From assembly GCA_937892695.1 (NCBI GenBank), contig CALBJK010000287.1:1-9136 (forward strand): a stretch of DNA of 9,136 bases, given 5' to 3'. The notes under the pieces are model-generated. The model saw only the letters and a list, made by a program, of their open reading frames with translations. It was not told the origin of the DNA and searched no databases. The stretch comes from an uncultured Prevotella sp. GTDB lineage: Bacteria > Bacteroidota > Bacteroidia > Bacteroidales > Bacteroidaceae. Of this stretch, positions 6,410-9,136 are shown piece by piece (positions within the stretch are counted from its first letter, which is position 1; every line of letters begins with the position of its first letter). The position numbers and the translations under genes are program-made.

Positions 6410-7954
6410 ATGGCAATAAAGAAAAGACCCCAATCGCCACGCCAGAAGATGATCAACCTCATGTACGTCGTCCTCATGGCCATGCTCGCACTAAACATAT
6501 CGACCGAGGTGCTCAACGGCTTTTCAATCGTGGAAGAGAGTCTGAACCGAACTACAGGCAACGCCTCGAAAGAGAATGCAAACCTCTACGGCGACTTTGA
6601 AAACCAGATGAAGTCGAATCCGCAGAAGGTGCGCGAATGGTTTGAAAAGGCCACTGCGGTGAAGCAAATGAGCGACTCGCTCTACAACTTCGCACAGGAG
6701 CTGAAGGTGGAGATTGTGCGCGAGGCCGACGGTCCCGACGGCGACCTTCACAACATAAAGGGCAAAGACAATCTCGAAGCGGCCAGCCACGTGATGCTCG
6801 CGCCCATTACAGGCAAGGGACGCAAGCTGTTCAATGCCATCAACTCGTTCCGGTCGCGCATACTCACAATGGTGACCGACCCTGAGCAACGCAAAATAAT
6901 AGCCAGCAACCTCACGACCAAAGTGCCGCACAACGCCCGTACTTTGGGCCGCAACTGGCAGGAATACATGTTCGAAGACATGCCCGTAGCAGCTGCAGTG
7001 ACGCTGTTGTCCAAGCTGCAGAGCGACGTGCGCTACGCCGAAGGCGAAGTGCTGCACACTCTCGTAGCCAACATCGACATGAAGGACATACGTGTCAACA
7101 AGCTTAGCGCGTTTGTCATACCCGAATCGCGCACTGTAATAAGCGGCGACATGTTCTCGGCCCAGATTGTCATGGCAGCCGTCGATACGACCCAACAGCC
7201 CGAAATATACGTAGGTGGCCGCCGCATCAACGGTAACAGCTACCGTTTTACAGCCGGAGGAGTGGGCGAACACTCGTTCGGCGGATACATCACCATGCGC
7301 AACGGCAACGGCGATGTAATACGCCGCAACTTCACACAGAAGTACACAGTCGTGGCACCGAGCGCGACCGTCTCGGCCGACCTTATGAATGTGCTCTACG
7401 CCGGATACGAGAACCCTGTGAACATAAGCATACCGGGAGTACCGCTCAACGCCGTATCGGCTTCGATGAGCGGCGGCGGTTTCCGTTCTATCGGAATGGG
7501 ACGATATATAGCCCGTCCTTCTGCCGTGGGACGCGACGTGACCATCACCGTTGCCGCCAACCAGAACGGACGTACCAGACAGATGGGCAAGTTTGTTTTC
7601 CATGTGCGCAAGCTGCCCGACCCGACAGCCTACATACAGATAGGAACAGACCGTTTCCGTTCGGGCGGATTGTCCAAGGCTTCGCTTATGGGCGCAAACG
7701 GCATAAAGGCCGCCATCGACGACGGAATACTCGACATACAGTTCCGTGTGACCGGATTCGAGACGGTGTTCTTCGACAATATGGGTAACGCCGTTCCGAT
7801 GTCCTCGAACGGGGCATCGTTCACCGAACGCCAACGCGAGACCTTCCGCCGTCTGTCGCGCAACAAACGATTCTACATTTCACGCGTCACGGCAGTAGGC
7901 CCCGACGGCATACCGCGCCGTCTGCCTGGTTCGATGGAGGTGATAGTGAAGTGA
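6410..7954 (+). CDS. porM: T9SS motor shaft protein PorM/GldM
   Basis: Inner-membrane-anchored periplasmic shaft that transmits PorL-driven motion to the PorK-PorN ring. A short basic cytoplasmic end with PRQKMINLMY is followed by one transmembrane helix (about 14-34). Arg11 occupies the place of the conserved Arg9 of Flavobacterium GldM, which pairs with the GldL helix-2 glutamate. The long periplasmic part fits the known four-domain layout: a helical domain to about residue 215 (VREWFEKA, GRNWQEYMFEDMP), then three beta-rich domains, including VIPESRTVISGDMF at the start of the second and VRKLPDPTAYIQIG near the start of the last. Length 514 is almost that of P. gingivalis PorM (516). No defects seen. 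Long open frames on the opposite strand here are coding shadows. Separated from porN by 35 bases. Confidence 0.96.
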   Translation: MAIKKRPQSPRQKMINLMYVVLMAMLALNISTEVLNGFSIVEESLNRTTGNASKENANLYGDFENQMKSNPQKVREWFEKATAVKQMSDSLYNFAQELKVEIVREADGPDGDLHNIKGKDNLEAASHVMLAPITGKGRKLFNAINSFRSRILTMVTDPEQRKIIASNLTTKVPHNARTLGRNWQEYMFEDMPVAAAVTLLSKLQSDVRYAEGEVLHTLVANIDMKDIRVNKLSAFVIPESRTVISGDMFSAQIVMAAVDTTQQPEIYVGGRRINGNSYRFTAGGVGEHSFGGYITMRNGNGDVIRRNFTQKYTVVAPSATVSADLMNVLYAGYENPVNISIPGVPLNAVSASMSGGGFRSIGMGRYIARPSAVGRDVTITVAANQNGRTRQMGKFVFHVRKLPDPTAYIQIGTDRFRSGGLSKASLMGANGIKAAIDDGILDIQFRVTGFETVFFDNMGNAVPMSSNGASFTERQRETFRRLSRNKRFYISRVTAVGPDGIPRRLPGSMEVIVK

Positions 7955-7958
7955 GGCG

Positions 7959-8003
7959 ATGACATACAGCATAACCGATAAAACAGAAAATGAACATTAT
8001 TGA
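7959..8003 (+). other. 14-codon mini-ORF between porM and porN
   Basis: An ATG 4 bases after the porM stop opens a 14-codon frame (MTYSITDKTENEHY) that ends at TGA 8001-8003. It runs across the first candidate porN start (7990) in another frame and ends 13 bases before the second in-frame porN ATG (8017). Ribosomes finishing porM could restart here and again at 8017. There is no evidence that the peptide itself has a role. Confidence 0.25.
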
Positions 8004-9060
8004 AAAGAAATATTGCATGACACAGAAGTTAATGTTCGTATTGATGATGGCTCTTGCCGCCGAAACGTTGAGCGCACAGCCCGCCGCCCGCCGCCGCGAG
8101 CAGCAACAGGCTCAGGCCAACAGCGCGAACGAGCTGACAACAAGAGCACAGATTTCCTTCCCCACACAAGCCAAGATGGCCGAAGACGTAGTGTGGAGAC
8201 GCGACATATACCGCGAAATTGACCTTACTCAAGAGGCCAACGCCGGACTGTACTACCCGGTAGAACCTATCGGTTCGCAAATGAACCTGTTCACATATAT
8301 CTTCAAGCTCGTCATGCGCAGACAGATTACTGCATACGAATACAGGCTTGACGGCAACGAGGTGTTCGACGACGCATCGAAGGTGAACCTGAAGTCGTTG
8401 CTCGACAACTACCACATCTTTTATGAACGTACTGACCGTGGCATACGTATTGACGACAGCGACATACCGTCGAAGGAAGTAACGGCTTACTACATAAAGG
8501 AATGTGCCTACTACGACCAGGCAAATTCAACCTTCCGCCACAAGGTGCTCGCGCTCTGCCCGATATTGAAACGTGAGGACGACTTCGGCGATGCGCCGAC
8601 ATCCTACCCGCTGTTCTGGGTGAAGTATGACGACCTTGCACCCTTCCTTACCAAGCAGACAATAATGACAAGCGACCTCAACAACGCCGCTACTATGAGC
8701 ATGGACGACTACTTCGCCCAAGATCTGTATAAAGGAAAGATATACAAGACCACGAATATGCTGGGACGCACACTGGCACAGTACTGCAAGACCGACTCTG
8801 CCTTGTCCAAAGAGCAGAAGCGTATCGAAGCCGAACTTGCGGCCTTTGAGAAGAACATCTGGGGCAACCCAGCCCGACGCGACTCGCTTGACAGCATAGC
8901 CAAGCTCGGCAATAAAGAAAAGAAAGCCCTGAAGAAAAAGAACCGTCGCGCTTCGCGCAGTTCAGAAACGAGAGTAAGCAAGAGGAAACGCCCGGCGGGC
9001 AACGACAGTCCGGCAAGCAGCTCGCCGGCAAGAGTGACGGTACGCCGTCAACGTCACTGA
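7990..9060 (+). CDS. porN: T9SS ring protein PorN/GldN
   Basis: Periplasmic partner of the lipoprotein PorK in the T9SS ring, contacted by PorM. A signal peptide with hydrophobic core LMFVLMMALAA is probably cleaved after Ala29 (LSA/Q). The mature protein begins with an Arg/Gln-rich stretch (34-42). Family hallmarks follow: VWRRDIYREIDL (68-79) with GLYYPVEP, then YPLFWVKYDDL (206-216) and SMDDYFAQDLYKGKIYK. The last 51 residues (306-356) hold 18 Lys/Arg and few acids, so they are strongly basic and probably disordered. Length 356 compares with about 360 for P. gingivalis PorN. Two starts are possible: ATG 7990, listed here, has an A-rich upstream; ATG 8017 gives a tighter signal peptide (MTQKLMFVL) and sits 13 bases after a mini-ORF stop. 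Last gene of the operon in view. Confidence 0.94.
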   Translation: MNIIEKKYCMTQKLMFVLMMALAAETLSAQPAARRREQQQAQANSANELTTRAQISFPTQAKMAEDVVWRRDIYREIDLTQEANAGLYYPVEPIGSQMNLFTYIFKLVMRRQITAYEYRLDGNEVFDDASKVNLKSLLDNYHIFYERTDRGIRIDDSDIPSKEVTAYYIKECAYYDQANSTFRHKVLALCPILKREDDFGDAPTSYPLFWVKYDDLAPFLTKQTIMTSDLNNAATMSMDDYFAQDLYKGKIYKTTNMLGRTLAQYCKTDSALSKEQKRIEAELAAFEKNIWGNPARRDSLDSIAKLGNKEKKALKKKNRRASRSSETRVSKRKRPAGNDSPASSSPARVTVRRQRH

Positions 9061-9136
9061 CTGACTACAGCGAGACAACATATAGTAATGTTCAAAAAAT
9101 AACTTCCGCAAAAAATCTGCGATCAAGAGCATTTGA
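9061..9136. other. Short sequence after porN, no gene seen
   Basis: These 76 bases contain only a 4-codon frame (ATG 9088, stop 9100-9102). One weak 4-base stem, CGCA/TGCG around 9107-9121, lacks a following T-run, so I do not call a terminator. The operon may continue beyond the window. Confidence 0.4.

Noticed and set aside
6524..7834. A 436-codon open frame on the minus strand opposite porM
   Set aside because: It lies wholly antisense to a clear porM gene, has a composition rich in His, Val and Tyr typical of a reversed GC-rich coding strand, and shows no known motif.
9088..9136. A possible frameshifted peptide: ATG followed by an A-run, continuing in the -1 frame to the TGA at the window end
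   Set aside because: Only about 16 codons and no family match; a slippery-looking A-run is common in such AT-rich spacers.
1..9136. CRISPR arrays, insertion sequences, tRNA or rRNA genes, prophage or defence genes
   Set aside because: No regularly spaced repeats, transposase motifs, tRNA-like cloverleaf or rRNA sequence was seen.

Overview
The window comes from a Bacteroidota genome. It carries the gene set of the core type IX secretion system (T9SS), which is known only from that phylum. It also has a candidate TAnnTTTG-type (-7) promoter, and no clear Shine-Dalgarno sequence stands before its genes. GC-rich codon endings, a short AT-rich intergenic region and a DPE2-type MalQ fit Bacteroidales, perhaps Prevotellaceae. 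The family assignment is inference only.

Layout. Positions 1-2361 (minus strand) hold a 4-alpha-glucanotransferase (malQ) of the long, plant-DPE2-like type: two CBM20-like modules, then a GH77 domain with the typical insertion. Its 3' end lies beyond the left edge of the window. Positions 2362-3128 are a 767-base divergent intergenic region with no convincing gene. It is unusually rich in inverted repeats and has one exact 12-base direct repeat. Positions 3129-9060 (plus strand) hold a tight five-gene operon, porP-porK-porL-porM-porN (sprF/gldKLMN-like), with junctions of +3, -4 (ATGA overlap), +6 and +35 bases. The last 76 bases show no gene.

How the genes work together. PorL and PorM form the inner-membrane motor powered by the proton-motive force. 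The tall periplasmic PorM shaft reaches the ring made of the lipoprotein PorK and its partner PorN under the outer membrane. PorP is an outer-membrane barrel-type protein associated with that ring. Together they drive export of proteins with a C-terminal T9SS signal. The order matches the known porPKLMN cluster of Porphyromonas gingivalis. MalQ acts in the cytoplasm on maltodextrins and has no evident functional link to secretion.

All five por genes look intact and the system is well known, so I do not claim a new system. The points most worth a second look are the structured intergenic region (including two pairs of mutually exclusive hairpins), the A-rich starts combined with basic protein tails inside the operon, a 14-codon mini-ORF between porM and porN, and a repeated GTV-x-x-G motif in the PorL linker.
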